Positions 1 through 8,332 of a DNA stretch of 64,000 bases are shown piece by piece; position 1 is the stretch's first letter, and the number at the start of each line of letters is the position of its first letter. A program made the translations under genes and the position numbers. The stretch comes from Haladaptatus sp. ZSTT2 (GTDB lineage Archaea; Halobacteriota; Halobacteria; Halobacteriales; Halococcaceae). The notes beneath the pieces are model-generated. The model was not told the origin of the DNA. It worked only from the letters and a program-made list of their open reading frames with translations, and did not search any database. The stretch is from the NCBI RefSeq assembly GCF_037081775.1, contig NZ_JBAMHQ010000001.1:2356001-2420000 (forward strand), given 5' to 3'.

Positions 1-539
1 TTCTCGATGACGAACGCGCCGTTTGCTGCCCAGCGGTCGATTTCCTCGTTCGAGCGCATCCGGTCGCCAAAGCCTTCGAGACCGCTTTCGACGAGGTCGT
101 GAGCTGCGGCCTCGATGTCGCCTTTGGCGACGAAGTCGTAGTCTAAATCCTTGCGCTCCATGTCGCTGCCGCCCTCGTTCTGTTCGCCGACGCCGAAGCG
201 GATGGGGCCGCCCATGAGCGTCGTGCCCGTCGCGGTCCACGCGAGGCGTTTCACTTCGTCGGGTTCTGCGGGCGTCCCACCGACGTACTTGCCGGGGACA
301 GTCATCCCGCCGACGTAGATAAGCAGGTCTGCTTCCTCCACGTCCTGCCAGTTCATCATCTCGTCGCGGAGGGCGTCGATGGTGTGGTAGGTAATCTGGG
401 CTTCCGGAACCCCGGCGTCTACCAGCGCGCCCGCCGTGTAGCGAGGGTACGTCGAGATGTACGGCGGCACGCCGAAGTGCGCCGGTTCGTCGACGTAGCC
501 GTCAACGATGGTAACCTGCAGGTCGGCGGGGTCAGTCAT
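1..539 (-). CDS. COG1031-type radical SAM protein, N-terminal part (partial)
   Basis: The reading frame runs off the left edge, so only about 179 N-terminal residues are visible and no stop is seen. The start is the ATG at 537-539. The N-terminus reads TDPADLQVTIVDGYVDEPAH and continues GVPPYISTYPRYTAGAL. A later YDFVAKGDIEAAAHDL is followed by a segment rich in Arg and Glu. I recall this pattern from COG1031 proteins (radical SAM with a C-terminal helix-hairpin-helix). The CxxxCxxC cluster motif would lie outside the window, so the radical SAM call rests on family resemblance. Substrate is unknown. It is divergent from the zinc peptide gene at 619. Confidence 0.6.
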   Translation of the reverse strand, partial: MTDPADLQVTIVDGYVDEPAHFGVPPYISTYPRYTAGALVDAGVPEAQITYHTIDALRDEMMNWQDVEEADLLIYVGGMTVPGKYVGGTPAEPDEVKRLAWTATGTTLMGGPIRFGVGEQNEGGSDMERKDLDYDFVAKGDIEAAAHDLVESGLEGFGDRMRSNEEIDRWAANGAFVIE

Positions 540-588
540 TGGGCCTCCTAGCCAGTCGAGCGGTAAAACGGATGCGAAAGCCCTCGCG

Positions 589-596
589 CTTATACT
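589..596 (+). promoter_or_regulatory. TATA-like element for the zinc peptide/Hsp20 operon
   Basis: CTTATACT is centred about 27 bp upstream of the ATG at 619. That is the usual distance between an archaeal TATA box and a transcription start, so a leaderless mRNA is likely. The placement also supports 619 rather than upstream in-frame ATGs as the start. Confidence 0.5.
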
Positions 597-618
597 CGTG
601 GATACACTATCCACCCCC

Positions 619-777
619 ATGCCCAAGACCGTCGAAGTAGCCTGTACCAACGACGCCTGCGAACTCGACATGTTCGAGCTGCACTACACCTACGACATGC
701 CAGAGAGCGTCACCGTCGCGGACTTCATCTGTCCGTACTGCGGAGACGGCGATTCGCTGGAGGAAATCACCGTATGA
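619..777 (+). CDS. Small zinc-ribbon-like protein (DUF7559-like)
   Basis: This encodes 52 residues with one CxxxxC pair (CTNDAC) near the N-terminus and a CPYCGD knuckle near the C-terminus, a plausible single zinc site. It resembles a haloarchaeal family I remember as DUF7559. No biochemical function is known. The ATG at 619 is chosen because a TATA-like element lies 27 bp upstream. A longer in-frame extension to 508 overlaps the divergent gene. Its stop overlaps the Hsp20 start in ATGA (774-777), which suggests translational coupling and a possible role in protein quality control. Confidence 0.7.
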   Translation: MPKTVEVACTNDACELDMFELHYTYDMPESVTVADFICPYCGDGDSLEEITV

Positions 778-1241
778 TAAAGGAACTTGGCAAATCCATC
801 GGCAACGTCATCGTCGAGAACGTCGGCCGCGCCTCTTCGCGCGTCCAAGAGCGAAAGCCGCTTCCCGTAGACCTCCTCGAAAGCGACGAGGCCTATCTCG
901 CCGTCTTTGACGCGCCCGGCGCGACCCAGAGCGACATCCAAGTACGCTTTGCAGAGAACGCCATCCACGTCCGCGTAGACCGCTTTCGTGACTTCCACGA
1001 CGGCTACGAGATGCGGTTTCCCGGCCGCGGCCTCTCGCTCGACGGCAGTGTCACCCTCCCACCAGAGGCCGAGGTAAACACCGACGAAGCGACCGCGACG
1101 CTCACGAAAAGCGGCACGCTCGAAGTTCGCGTGCCGAAAGAACGCGAGACGAACGTCGAAGTCGAAACAGACGAGACGGTCGAAATCGACGCCACGCAAG
1201 GCGAGATGGACGACGGACCTCTCGACGCCGACGAAGAATAA
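774..1241 (+). CDS. Hsp20/alpha-crystallin small heat shock protein
   Basis: This 155-residue protein carries an alpha-crystallin-type beta sandwich at about residues 35-125. The segment includes VTLPPEAEVNTDEATATLTK and GTLEVRVPK, close to the family's terminal A-x-x-x-n-G-v-L motif. Such proteins are ATP-independent holdases. The C-terminus is a very acidic tail of Asp and Glu, typical of haloarchaea. It starts inside the stop of the zinc peptide gene (4-nt overlap), so the two are probably one operon. The N-terminal arm is short, consistent with archaeal Hsp20 proteins. Confidence 0.85.
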   Translation: MIKELGKSIGNVIVENVGRASSRVQERKPLPVDLLESDEAYLAVFDAPGATQSDIQVRFAENAIHVRVDRFRDFHDGYEMRFPGRGLSLDGSVTLPPEAEVNTDEATATLTKSGTLEVRVPKERETNVEVETDETVEIDATQGEMDDGPLDADEE

Positions 1242-2354
1242 TCAGCTCAGCCCTTCGACGATTTCGAACTCCTCGTCGCCGCGGAATCGCCCCGGGTCGA
1301 ATTCCTGTATTCCTTCTCCGCCGAGCACGTGCTCTGCGAGCCGTTCTCCGATTGCTGGCGCGCGCATGAAGCCATGGCCTTGGAACCCACAGGCGACGTA
1401 CAGCCCGTCTCGAAGTTCGCCAACCAGTGGGTCGCAATCCGGTGTCGCGCCGCACATCCCCGCCCACGCACGCGAGACGGTTGGCTCGAACGCAACCCGA
1501 TTTTCGACCCGGGAGCAATTTGTCTCGACAAAGCTGTCGTCGGCGTCTTTCGGGTAATCGTCCGGGTCGCGCTCGAACAACTCTGTTCCATCACCAACCA
1601 GCAGACCGCCCTTTCGCGGTCGGAAGTAGAACCCTTCTGTCGCGTCGTAGGTCATCGGAATCTCGGCGCTCGCCTGCGTCGGCTCGGTAGTGAGCGCCTG
1701 CACGCGGTAGGGTTTCATCGGAATCTGGATGCCACTCTCCGCGAGCACCTGCTTCGTTTGAACCCCGGTTGCGAGCACCACGGCGTCGAACTCCTGAGTC
1801 ACCGCAGGTGTCAGAATCGTTCCCGATTCCCTCAACCGAACCGGCGTGTCCTCTTCGATGCGAACACCAGCCTCTCGCGCTTTCGCCCCCATCGCCCGAA
1901 CGTACGTCGCTGGCTCGGTGTAGCCCGCATCGTCACATCGTGCGGCGACGCCGATACCAACCGTTTCGAGCGCGGGGAACGCAGTACGGAGGGCGTCGGG
2001 AGAGACCACCGAAACGTCCGCACCGACCGCGTTCATCTGCGCGACCTGTTTGCGCACGCCGTCACACCGTTCTGTATCATCTTCGTGAGCGAACCAGACG
2101 TAGGGACACCCGGTAAACTCGAAGTCGTCGCGGCTCTCAGAGAGCGCACGAAACCGGTCGAGTGAGCGACGGCCGTTTTCGGCGTCTACGGCGTGGGGAA
2201 ACGCCGAGTAGCAGACGCCCGCGGCCCGGCCGCTCGACCCACTCGCCAGCTCGTCGCGTTCGAACAGCGTTACGTCCGCACCGTCGCGGGCGAGGTCGTG
2301 GGCGGCGGTCACGCCAACGGCTCCGCCACCGACGACGGCGACGTGCAGTGTCAT
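1242..2354 (-). CDS. FAD-dependent oxidoreductase, D-amino-acid/glycine oxidase fold
   Basis: This 370-residue protein opens with an FAD-binding Rossmann motif, VAVVGGGAVGVTAAHDLA, followed by the acidic ribose-binding residue in TLFERDE. A C-terminal FAD contact is seen in YVACGFQGHGFMRAPAIGE. The order matches the DAO superfamily (sarcosine, glycine and D-amino acid oxidases, GlpD-like enzymes). The substrate cannot be told from sequence. It lies 31 bp downstream of the luciferase-like gene on the same strand, so the two probably share a transcript. Confidence 0.8.
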   Translation of the reverse strand: MTLHVAVVGGGAVGVTAAHDLARDGADVTLFERDELASGSSGRAAGVCYSAFPHAVDAENGRRSLDRFRALSESRDDFEFTGCPYVWFAHEDDTERCDGVRKQVAQMNAVGADVSVVSPDALRTAFPALETVGIGVAARCDDAGYTEPATYVRAMGAKAREAGVRIEEDTPVRLRESGTILTPAVTQEFDAVVLATGVQTKQVLAESGIQIPMKPYRVQALTTEPTQASAEIPMTYDATEGFYFRPRKGGLLVGDGTELFERDPDDYPKDADDSFVETNCSRVENRVAFEPTVSRAWAGMCGATPDCDPLVGELRDGLYVACGFQGHGFMRAPAIGERLAEHVLGGEGIQEFDPGRFRGDEEFEIVEGLS

Positions 2355-2385
2355 ACCGGAAAAACGAGCGAGGGGGACTTAGTTT

Positions 2386-3168
2386 TCAGCGGAGGAACTC
2401 GTCGATACCGCGGGCGGGATAGCCAACGACCGTATCCACGCCAACCGCGCGCAGAGCGTCGATTTGTTCGCGGACGCCTCGGGGCGTCCCGACGAGCGCG
2501 TAGTCTCTGCTCGCAGCGAGAAGCACCTTCCGTGCACGCCCGGTGGCCGACGAATCGGTGGCCGCGCCGTCGGGGAGCGCCCGCGCGACGGGGCGTCTGC
2601 GGGACGCATAGGCTCCGACCGCGTCGAGAATCGCGTCCTCGTCGTCGGTGAGAACCGTGGGTGCGTACACCGCGAGTTCGCCGTCGTAGCCCGCCGCTCT
2701 GAGGGCGCGGGTATCTCGGCGCGTCGTCCGCGAGAGCAGGTCGAACTGCGTCCCGCCGGTGGCGAGCGCGATTCGTTCGATACCCTCCGTACCGACCCAC
2801 GAATCAGGCGCGGCAGCGAGTGCGGCGGACAACCGAGGCGCAATGGGTCGTTTGCGCTCGGCGTCGGTGAGATACGCAGAATGCCCGGCGACGAGCACCT
2901 GTTTGATGCCCTCAGGTAACTCGTCGTAGCGCGAATCGTCGCCAAGGGGGTCAAAGCCGTCTGCGCGAACGGGTGTCGTCAGCCTGACTTCCTTGGTCTC
3001 GGTGAGCGTGGCAAGCACCTCGGCATCGGGGAGGTGTTCTGCCCCCTCGTAGTCGATTGTGATGACGTCCACTGCCAGAGTTGCTGCTCGGCCCACGTCA
3101 CACTCTGCGGGCTTGAGCGCAACTGCGTCCAGCCCGGTCTCAGAGAGACGCGTCTCGCCAGTTAGCAT
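2386..3168 (-). CDS. Luciferase-like haloarchaeal protein of unknown function (DUF7388-like)
   Basis: This encodes 260 residues. The C-terminal segment VGTPRGVREQIDALRAVGVD resembles the last helix-strand of bacterial luciferase/F420-dependent oxidoreductases, where it reads G-T-P-e-e-v-a-e-q-i. The N-terminal half (LKPAECDVGRAATLAVDVI and on) is not recognisable beyond a TIM-barrel-like alternation. From memory it fits the haloarchaeal DUF7388 family. It is the first gene of a two-gene unit with the FAD oxidoreductase, hinting at a flavin- or F420-linked reaction. That link is inference. Confidence 0.6.
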   Translation of the reverse strand: MLTGETRLSETGLDAVALKPAECDVGRAATLAVDVITIDYEGAEHLPDAEVLATLTETKEVRLTTPVRADGFDPLGDDSRYDELPEGIKQVLVAGHSAYLTDAERKRPIAPRLSAALAAAPDSWVGTEGIERIALATGGTQFDLLSRTTRRDTRALRAAGYDGELAVYAPTVLTDDEDAILDAVGAYASRRRPVARALPDGAATDSSATGRARKVLLAASRDYALVGTPRGVREQIDALRAVGVDTVVGYPARGIDEFLR

Positions 3169-3368
3169 TGGACACCTCGCATGGAAAATACACTATCGCC
3201 AGTCCGGAACTCGATCCATCGTCTGTGCGACCATACCTCTTCTATCGCCGTTCCCGGCAAAAGGCTATCGCTCGTGGCGAAATTATCGATTGCATGCTTG
3301 GAACGCTCTCGAAACGCTGAGAAAAAGAGACGTTCGTTGCCGGCGTTTTCTCAGGTAGGGGTGGACGT

Positions 3369-4178
3369 ATGGACACAGTTACCTCAGCAGACGGAACCAC
3401 GATTGCCTTCGAAAAAACGGGACACGGGCCACCACTTGTCCTCGTCCACGGGACGACCGCAGACCACACGCGGTGGGAACCAATCCGCCCTGCGCTTGAA
3501 GAACAGTTCACGGTCTATGCGATAGACCGTCGTGGTCGCGGCGAAAGCGGTGATTCTCCTGAGTACGCACTCGAACGCGAATTCGAGGACATTGTCGCCG
3601 TCATCAATTCGATTAGCGAACCCGTGGTGTTGCTCGGGCACTCCTACGGCGCGCTCTGCTCGCTCGAAGCGGCACTGCGTACTGACAACATCAGAAAACT
3701 CATCCTGTACGAGCCGCCGTTCTTGCGCACGCCGGGAGAGCTCACCCCGGCAGCGACGCTCGCAGAACTCCACGCACTCGTCGAAAACGAAGAAAACGAA
3801 CAGGCACTCGTGCAGTTCTTTACTGACGTTGCCGGTATGTCACTCGACGAAGTAGACGTGCTTCGCGCCGCACCCAACTGGCCAGCACGCGTCAGTGCGG
3901 CCCACACTGTGGTCAGAGAGGAAGCCGCACCGGCAGCGTACGTGTTCGACGCCGACCGACTGGCACCGCTCGAAACACCGACGCTCCTGCTGACTGGAAG
4001 TGAGAGCGCGCCGTTCCTCAAAGAGGCGACTGCCGCGCTCGCCGAGGTGCTCCCGAACTGTCGTGTCGTCACCTTCGAAGGCCACGGCCACGTCGCAATA
4101 AATTCGGCGACAGACCGCTTCGTAGCGGAGGTGCTCGCCTTCGCTGGTGAGTCTGAGTCACTTCCGCAGACGCCGTGA
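3369..4178 (+). CDS. Alpha/beta hydrolase
   Basis: This 269-residue protein has the alpha/beta hydrolase layout. The oxyanion strand is LVLVHGTTADHTRW, the nucleophile elbow is GHSYGA with Ser as the predicted nucleophile, an Asp strand reads TPTLLLTGSESAPF, and the catalytic His lies in FEGHGHVAI near the C-terminus. Several esterase, lactonase and peroxidase families share this pattern, so the substrate is open. It stands alone, divergent from the gene at 3168 and convergent with the Nudix gene. The 200 bp before it show no TATA box at the -27 position, so it may have a short leader. Confidence 0.8.
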   Translation: MDTVTSADGTTIAFEKTGHGPPLVLVHGTTADHTRWEPIRPALEEQFTVYAIDRRGRGESGDSPEYALEREFEDIVAVINSISEPVVLLGHSYGALCSLEAALRTDNIRKLILYEPPFLRTPGELTPAATLAELHALVENEENEQALVQFFTDVAGMSLDEVDVLRAAPNWPARVSAAHTVVREEAAPAAYVFDADRLAPLETPTLLLTGSESAPFLKEATAALAEVLPNCRVVTFEGHGHVAINSATDRFVAEVLAFAGESESLPQTP

Positions 4179-4182
4179 AAAG

Positions 4183-4794
4183 TCAGGACGGAAGGTCGGC
4201 ATCCGGATCAACCACCCGATCAACTTCCGGCGGCATCTCCCAGTCGGTTGCGATTTCGAGGAAATTCACGAGGATGCGGCCGGTTGCGCCCCAGACGGTG
4301 TAGCCATCGACGTGGAAAAAGTGCAGGCGGATGTCGCCGTAATGGGGATGCAAGCGGCGCTCTGATTCGTAGTTGTCGAGGTTCGTGAGATCAGACAGTT
4401 TGAGCACGACGATTTCTGCGACCTCGCGCTCATCGGGCGTGTACGTCGCGTCTGGAACCGTGGCGACGAACGGGCGGACAGCGTAGCTCGTGATCGTCCG
4501 AATATCGTCGAGTTGGCCCACGATGTCCGCAGTTGTAGGGTCTAAGCCAATCTCTTCGTTCGCCTCTCTGAGCGCGGTTGCGGCGAGGTCATCGTCTGCG
4601 GGTTCGCGCCCGCCGCCGGGAAACGCCATCTGACCGGGGTGCTCGCCAAGGTGGTCTGCGCGCTTCGTAAACAGCAGGTGTGGTTCGTCGTCGCGGGTGA
4701 GGATGGGGACGAGCACACCCGCTTCTCGCTCCTCGTCCGTGACTGCCGTGGGCGAGTAGCGAGCCACCCGGTCGAGATTCATAGTCAAAGTCAT
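4183..4794 (-). CDS. Nudix hydrolase, CoA-pyrophosphatase (NudL/YeaB) type
   Basis: This 203-residue protein carries LLFTKRADHLGEHPGQMAFP directly followed by GGG and a Nudix box ending REANEEIGL. The upstream LLxTKR..H.GQ.xFPGG block is the signature of the CoA-pyrophosphatase subgroup (YeaB, NUDT7/8), which splits CoA to 3',5'-ADP and phosphopantetheine. The Glu normally found six residues after the first Gly of the box is Asp here; the three catalytic Glu residues remain. Start: ATG at 4794 clears the upstream gene's stop by 13 bp. The ATG at 4782 is an alternative. Confidence 0.82.
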   Translation of the reverse strand: MTLTMNLDRVARYSPTAVTDEEREAGVLVPILTRDDEPHLLFTKRADHLGEHPGQMAFPGGGREPADDDLAATALREANEEIGLDPTTADIVGQLDDIRTITSYAVRPFVATVPDATYTPDEREVAEIVVLKLSDLTNLDNYESERRLHPHYGDIRLHFFHVDGYTVWGATGRILVNFLEIATDWEMPPEVDRVVDPDADLPS

Positions 4795-4807
4795 GCGATG
4801 GAGCGGC

Positions 4808-5269
4808 TTAATTCGCCCGGGCCGCGTCGAGCAGGTCGCGTTCGTCGCCCAATTCAACCGGTCCCCACGCCTCTAAGTCGTAGCTCACGTCGAGGAGGTG
4901 GTGGATGCGCTCGTCATCGCCGTCGTCCACCGCGGCTGCGGCGTCCTTTCGAAACTGGGCTTCGAGCGGCGTGATAATCGCCTCGCGGTCTACCTCGCGC
5001 TTCTCGACCGAGAGGATGTGCGGGAGGTCTTCGCCGCCCTCGGGGAGTTCGGGAAACGCAACCGGCCCGGGCGTGAGATACGTCGTGCCTTCGCGCTCGA
5101 ACTCGACCAGAAAATAACGCTCTATGGCCGCGTCGATTTCCTCGACTGGAACGTCGCCTTCCTCGCCGTTTCGGTAGGCGAGTTCCGAGAGTGCGGTGGT
5201 GAGTTCCTCGCGCGTGAGCGCAGAAAAGAGCGAAACTACCCCCGCGAGTTCGTCGTGAGTCAACTCCAT
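4808..5269 (-). CDS. Haloarchaeal protein of unknown function (DUF7109-like)
   Basis: This encodes 153 acidic residues beginning MELTHDELAGVVSLFSALTR. The N-terminal 60 residues look like a small helical, winged-helix-like domain (ELTTALSELAYR then EEIDAAIERYFLVEFE). After it comes a strand-containing middle (YLTPGPVAFPELPEGGEDLP) and a helical C-terminus. I recall it as DUF7109, without known function. The ATG at 5269 is preferred to the GTG at 5278. It sits between the glycosyltransferase and the Nudix gene on the same strand with short gaps, so they are probably co-transcribed. Confidence 0.6.
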   Translation of the reverse strand: MELTHDELAGVVSLFSALTREELTTALSELAYRNGEEGDVPVEEIDAAIERYFLVEFEREGTTYLTPGPVAFPELPEGGEDLPHILSVEKREVDREAIITPLEAQFRKDAAAAVDDGDDERIHHLLDVSYDLEAWGPVELGDERDLLDAARAN

Positions 5270-5295
5270 TGTCTGCACATATTGGCCACCCGTGC

Positions 5296-6396
5296 TTAAT
5301 CTTCATCCCTCGCGTGTGCGAGGTCAGCTTGTGCTGCCTCCCACACCTCGTCGGGTGAGAGCGGACTCTCGTCCCACGACGGCAGGCGCGTATCCTCCCT
5401 GAGTGGGTCGATGGCATCGGCGTATACGGCCACCTGCTCGCGCTCTGCCTCGCGGTCGTAGTTGAGGCCGTTGAACGCGGCGTCTGCGGCGTACTGGCGG
5501 ATGAACTCGTAGGCCACTTCTTCGTAGCGACTCGGCAGACTCTCGTAGGCGGGCGTCACGTCGTGGTCTGCGAGCACCTGCAAGAGCGCCTGCCCGACGC
5601 CGTGGCTCATCTCAGAGAGGCCGGTCGGCCCGGACACCGCGCGGTGGTCGTGTTCGTGTCTGCCCAAATCGACCTGCGCGGAGCCGGTGAAGCCAACCGC
5701 ACCGAAGGCGTCACCGAGCGTCGAGAGTTCGAGTCCCCACTGACGCTGGGGTCGGAGGTGGCGCGCGAGCTTCGAGGTGACCGCGAACTCACCCGCGAGT
5801 GGGTAGCGAAACGCCGCCAGATAGTCGAGAACGGGCGCGTCGTGTTCGTCTGCGAGCGCCCGGATGAGTGGAGCGACGAACAGCCGGGCCAGCCGCCCGT
5901 AGAGCTGGTTGTTCTCGACGCGCGCGTAGTAACCCTTCGTGAACTCAAACTCGCCTGCGAGCGGCGAGAGCAGGCGTGGGACGTGCGCCCGCGAGTAGGT
6001 TTTCGCGTCGGCGTCGTGGACGACGACGAACTCCTCGCTCGCCGCGAGGCCGAGCGCGAGCCACACGTCTCTACCCTTGCCCATCGCCCCCGAGACGCCA
6101 GCGTCCGCGAGGAGCGATTTCAGTTCCGGGCCGTTACACCAGAGCAGGTCTACGTCGAGCTCGAAGGCGTCGAACCAGTCTCGAAAGTCCTCAACGTGGT
6201 CTGCGCTGGCGCGAAGGGGGACGACCACGCGGGCCGGGGATACGGCTTCGAGCGTCGAGAGCACGCGCTCTGGGGCCAGTCCGGCGTACTCGCGTTCGGT
6301 CATCGGCACCACGACGGCGGCCCGGTCGGTCGGGGCGTCGGGGACGTAGCCAGTGAGGTCGTGGAGCGTCGTGACGCGCTCTTGGACGTACTCCAT
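5296..6396 (-). CDS. GT-A glycosyltransferase, GT81/glucosyl-3-phosphoglycerate synthase-like
   Basis: This encodes 366 residues. The central part has GKGRDVWLALGLA followed by FVVVHDADAKTYSR, which holds a metal-binding DxD (DAD). Next comes LLSPLAGEFEFTKGYYARVE. This arrangement (GKG, then the DxD strand, then the F-x-KG-Y-Y strand) resembles GT81 enzymes that make glucosyl- or mannosyl-3-phosphoglycerate. Those products are precursors of compatible solutes, which would suit a halophile, but the acceptor is not proven. The ATG at 6396 (MEYVQERVTTL) is chosen; an in-frame upstream start at 6423 is possible. Confidence 0.65.
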   Translation of the reverse strand: MEYVQERVTTLHDLTGYVPDAPTDRAAVVVPMTEREYAGLAPERVLSTLEAVSPARVVVPLRASADHVEDFRDWFDAFELDVDLLWCNGPELKSLLADAGVSGAMGKGRDVWLALGLAASEEFVVVHDADAKTYSRAHVPRLLSPLAGEFEFTKGYYARVENNQLYGRLARLFVAPLIRALADEHDAPVLDYLAAFRYPLAGEFAVTSKLARHLRPQRQWGLELSTLGDAFGAVGFTGSAQVDLGRHEHDHRAVSGPTGLSEMSHGVGQALLQVLADHDVTPAYESLPSRYEEVAYEFIRQYAADAAFNGLNYDREAEREQVAVYADAIDPLREDTRLPSWDESPLSPDEVWEAAQADLAHARDED

Positions 6397-6494
6397 TGGC
6401 GGCTGATAGGTTCCGGGTCGCAAAAAGCGGCGCTATCTCTGTGCACGAGTATACTCGTCACAAAACTTAGGTGTGTGGTGTCGCATTCAGACAC

Positions 6495-6878
6495 ATGAAG
6501 CGGTCCCATCGGGTGGCGATACTCGGAATAATGTCGCTTCTCGTGTTGCTCGTGGTTTTCTCCGGCGGATTCTGGGGTGCCTCGGTGGAACATAAGGTGG
6601 TCATCGACAATCACGACGACTCGGATCACGCTGTTAGCGTCCAGATTGCAAAGAATGGCGAACTCGTTCGTGCCCGAGAGACGGTTGAGCCGGGGGCGAC
6701 GTGGAACGTGACAACGCTCTCTGCCAAGGGTGACTACAAAATAACAGTCACCGTAGCTGACGAACGAATGGCAAGAGAGGCGTTCTCGCTCCCGTTAGAA
6801 ACGGATGGAACCTCGTATTCTTCCTTCACAATCCAAGAAAATGGGGGCATTGAGTCATCGACGTACTGGCAGGACTAA
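6495..6878 (+). CDS. Small membrane-anchored exported protein, unknown function
   Basis: This encodes 127 residues. Residues 1-8 are basic (MKRSHRV) and are followed by one hydrophobic segment, AILGIMSLLVLLVVFSGGFW, a signal anchor with its C-terminal part outside. The outer domain is rich in strands (VVIDNHDDSDHAVSVQI, WNVTTLSAKGDYKITVTVAD) and looks like a single Ig-like or beta-sandwich fold. It has no cysteine lipobox. Its codon use is a little more AT-rich than its neighbours, which may mean later acquisition. I do not recognise the family. Confidence 0.6.
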   Translation: MKRSHRVAILGIMSLLVLLVVFSGGFWGASVEHKVVIDNHDDSDHAVSVQIAKNGELVRARETVEPGATWNVTTLSAKGDYKITVTVADERMAREAFSLPLETDGTSYSSFTIQENGGIESSTYWQD

Positions 6879-6900
6879 CTGCGAAGCAGGTTGGCCCGGG

Positions 6901-8079
6901 TTAGTTTTGAACCTCGCCGCGCCGTGGAATCCGTCCCGTCCGGTTGAGCACGAAGAGCACGACCATGAAGCCAACGAGACAGAGGGCGAAAAACTGGTAC
7001 ACCCGCGAATAGCTGTACCCGATGTCCGTGAGGCTGCCGACCACGTACGAACCCGTCGATTGCAACGGCATCATCGTCCCGCTGAACACGGCGTAGGCGC
7101 TCCCTTTGTGTTTGTCCGGCAGCGAGGTGAGCATGTAGGTGTCCACGGTGGGGAAGATGCTGTGGATGAAGAATCCGAGAACCACGCTCACGGCGATGAG
7201 CGGGACGAGCCCGGAAGTGAGCGTGAGCGCCACGAGACTCACAGAGAACGCGCCGATGATGGCGAACAGGAGTCGGACGGTATCGAAGCGGTCTGCGAAG
7301 CGGCCGCCGATGAAGAAGGCGGGGACGCCCGCGGCGAACACGACCGACAGCATGGTTCTCGACGTTTCGGGAGTCAGCCCTTTTGCGGTCAGATAGGACG
7401 GATACCAGTTGAACAGCCCGTTCCAGACGAACGAGGTCGCGCCGATGAAGGCGATGCCAGCGAGTATAACCGGCCACTGGTGGCGAACCGCGGCGAGCAG
7501 GTCGCGGTCTGACGCCCCGCTGTCCGGGATGTCCGTCCGACGCGCAACGAGATAGAGCACGCCGGTCGCGAGCAGCGCGACGACGGCGACGAGTTGGAAC
7601 ACCGCCCGCCACGTATCGAGGAACAAGACGGCGGTCACCAGTAGGGGTGCGAGAACCGCCGCAAGCTGGCTCGACATGCCGTGAATCCCGATTGCCCGCC
7701 CGAGGCGCTGTGGATACAGCTCGCTCACGAGCGGGTTTGCGGCCATGAAGTACGCCCCGCTCGCAAGCCCCATCGAGAACGAGCCGACCATCAACATCTG
7801 GACGGAGGTGGCGAGCGAGGTGAACAGCGAGGCCACGGTCAGGATGAGTCCCGTGAAGAGGATGACTCGATGACGGCGGACCCGCGTAAGGAGGTAACCC
7901 GTCGGAATCCGGGGGACTGCGCTGCCCATCCACGCGAGGGTGGCCACCAGCCCCATCGTCGTCCGCGTTGTGTTGAAATCGACGATGAGTGGCTCTAAGA
8001 GGGGGGCAAACAGCACTCGCCCCAAGTTGACGAGAAACACCATCGCACAAAGCGACCCGAAGAGCTGGCGGCGTGACAC
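6901..8079 (-). CDS. Major facilitator superfamily transporter
   Basis: This encodes about 392 residues with 12 predicted membrane segments. It contains the loop 2-3 MFS signature in degenerate form, GSAVPRIPTGYLLTRVRRHR. Transported substrate is unknown. The start is uncertain: the GTG at 8079 (VSRRQLFGSLCAMVFLV) lies just before the first membrane helix and leaves room for the divergent promoter. An ATG at 8043 would cut into that helix, and one at 8211 would overlap the divergent zinc-finger gene by 50 bp. It is convergent with the small exported protein. Confidence 0.75.
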   Translation of the reverse strand: MSRRQLFGSLCAMVFLVNLGRVLFAPLLEPLIVDFNTTRTTMGLVATLAWMGSAVPRIPTGYLLTRVRRHRVILFTGLILTVASLFTSLATSVQMLMVGSFSMGLASGAYFMAANPLVSELYPQRLGRAIGIHGMSSQLAAVLAPLLVTAVLFLDTWRAVFQLVAVVALLATGVLYLVARRTDIPDSGASDRDLLAAVRHQWPVILAGIAFIGATSFVWNGLFNWYPSYLTAKGLTPETSRTMLSVVFAAGVPAFFIGGRFADRFDTVRLLFAIIGAFSVSLVALTLTSGLVPLIAVSVVLGFFIHSIFPTVDTYMLTSLPDKHKGSAYAVFSGTMMPLQSTGSYVVGSLTDIGYSYSRVYQFFALCLVGFMVVLFVLNRTGRIPRRGEVQN

Positions 8080-8128
8080 ACTCGGATTTTCGCGAGCGCC
8101 CCCCTCAAAGGTTGCGAACTGACCCCGG

Positions 8129-8135
8129 TATTTTT
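8129..8135 (+). promoter_or_regulatory. TATA-like element for the HVO_0758-type gene
   Basis: TATTTTT is centred about 30 bp upstream of the ATG at 8162, consistent with leaderless transcription. Confidence 0.5.
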
Positions 8136-8161
8136 CCCCGATGGCTTCGTAGGCCGGTGGT

Positions 8162-8332
8162 ATGGAATCCACCCGCAAGGGCCTTCGGTCGGGCGCAATC
8201 ACCAAAGACACCTACGAACGACTCACCTGCGCGGAGTGTAAAAAAACGCTCAAAACCCGCAACGACCCGGACGAAATCGGCTCGGTTCGAGCGTGTCCGG
8301 ACTGCGGAACCGAGTGGCGAGAACTGCGCTAA
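8162..8332 (+). CDS. HVO_0758-family small zinc finger protein
   Basis: This 56-residue gene begins MESTRKGLRSGAITKDTYER. It has two cysteine knuckles, CAEC and CPDCG, ending GTEWRELR. The size, the N-terminal block and the paired CxxC motifs match the haloarchaeal HVO_0758 family of small zinc-binding proteins as I remember it. Its molecular role is not established. A TATA-like element sits about 30 bp upstream and supports this ATG. Its stop codon abuts the end of the convergent aldo/keto reductase gene (8333). Confidence 0.85.
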   Translation: MESTRKGLRSGAITKDTYERLTCAECKKTLKTRNDPDEIGSVRACPDCGTEWRELR

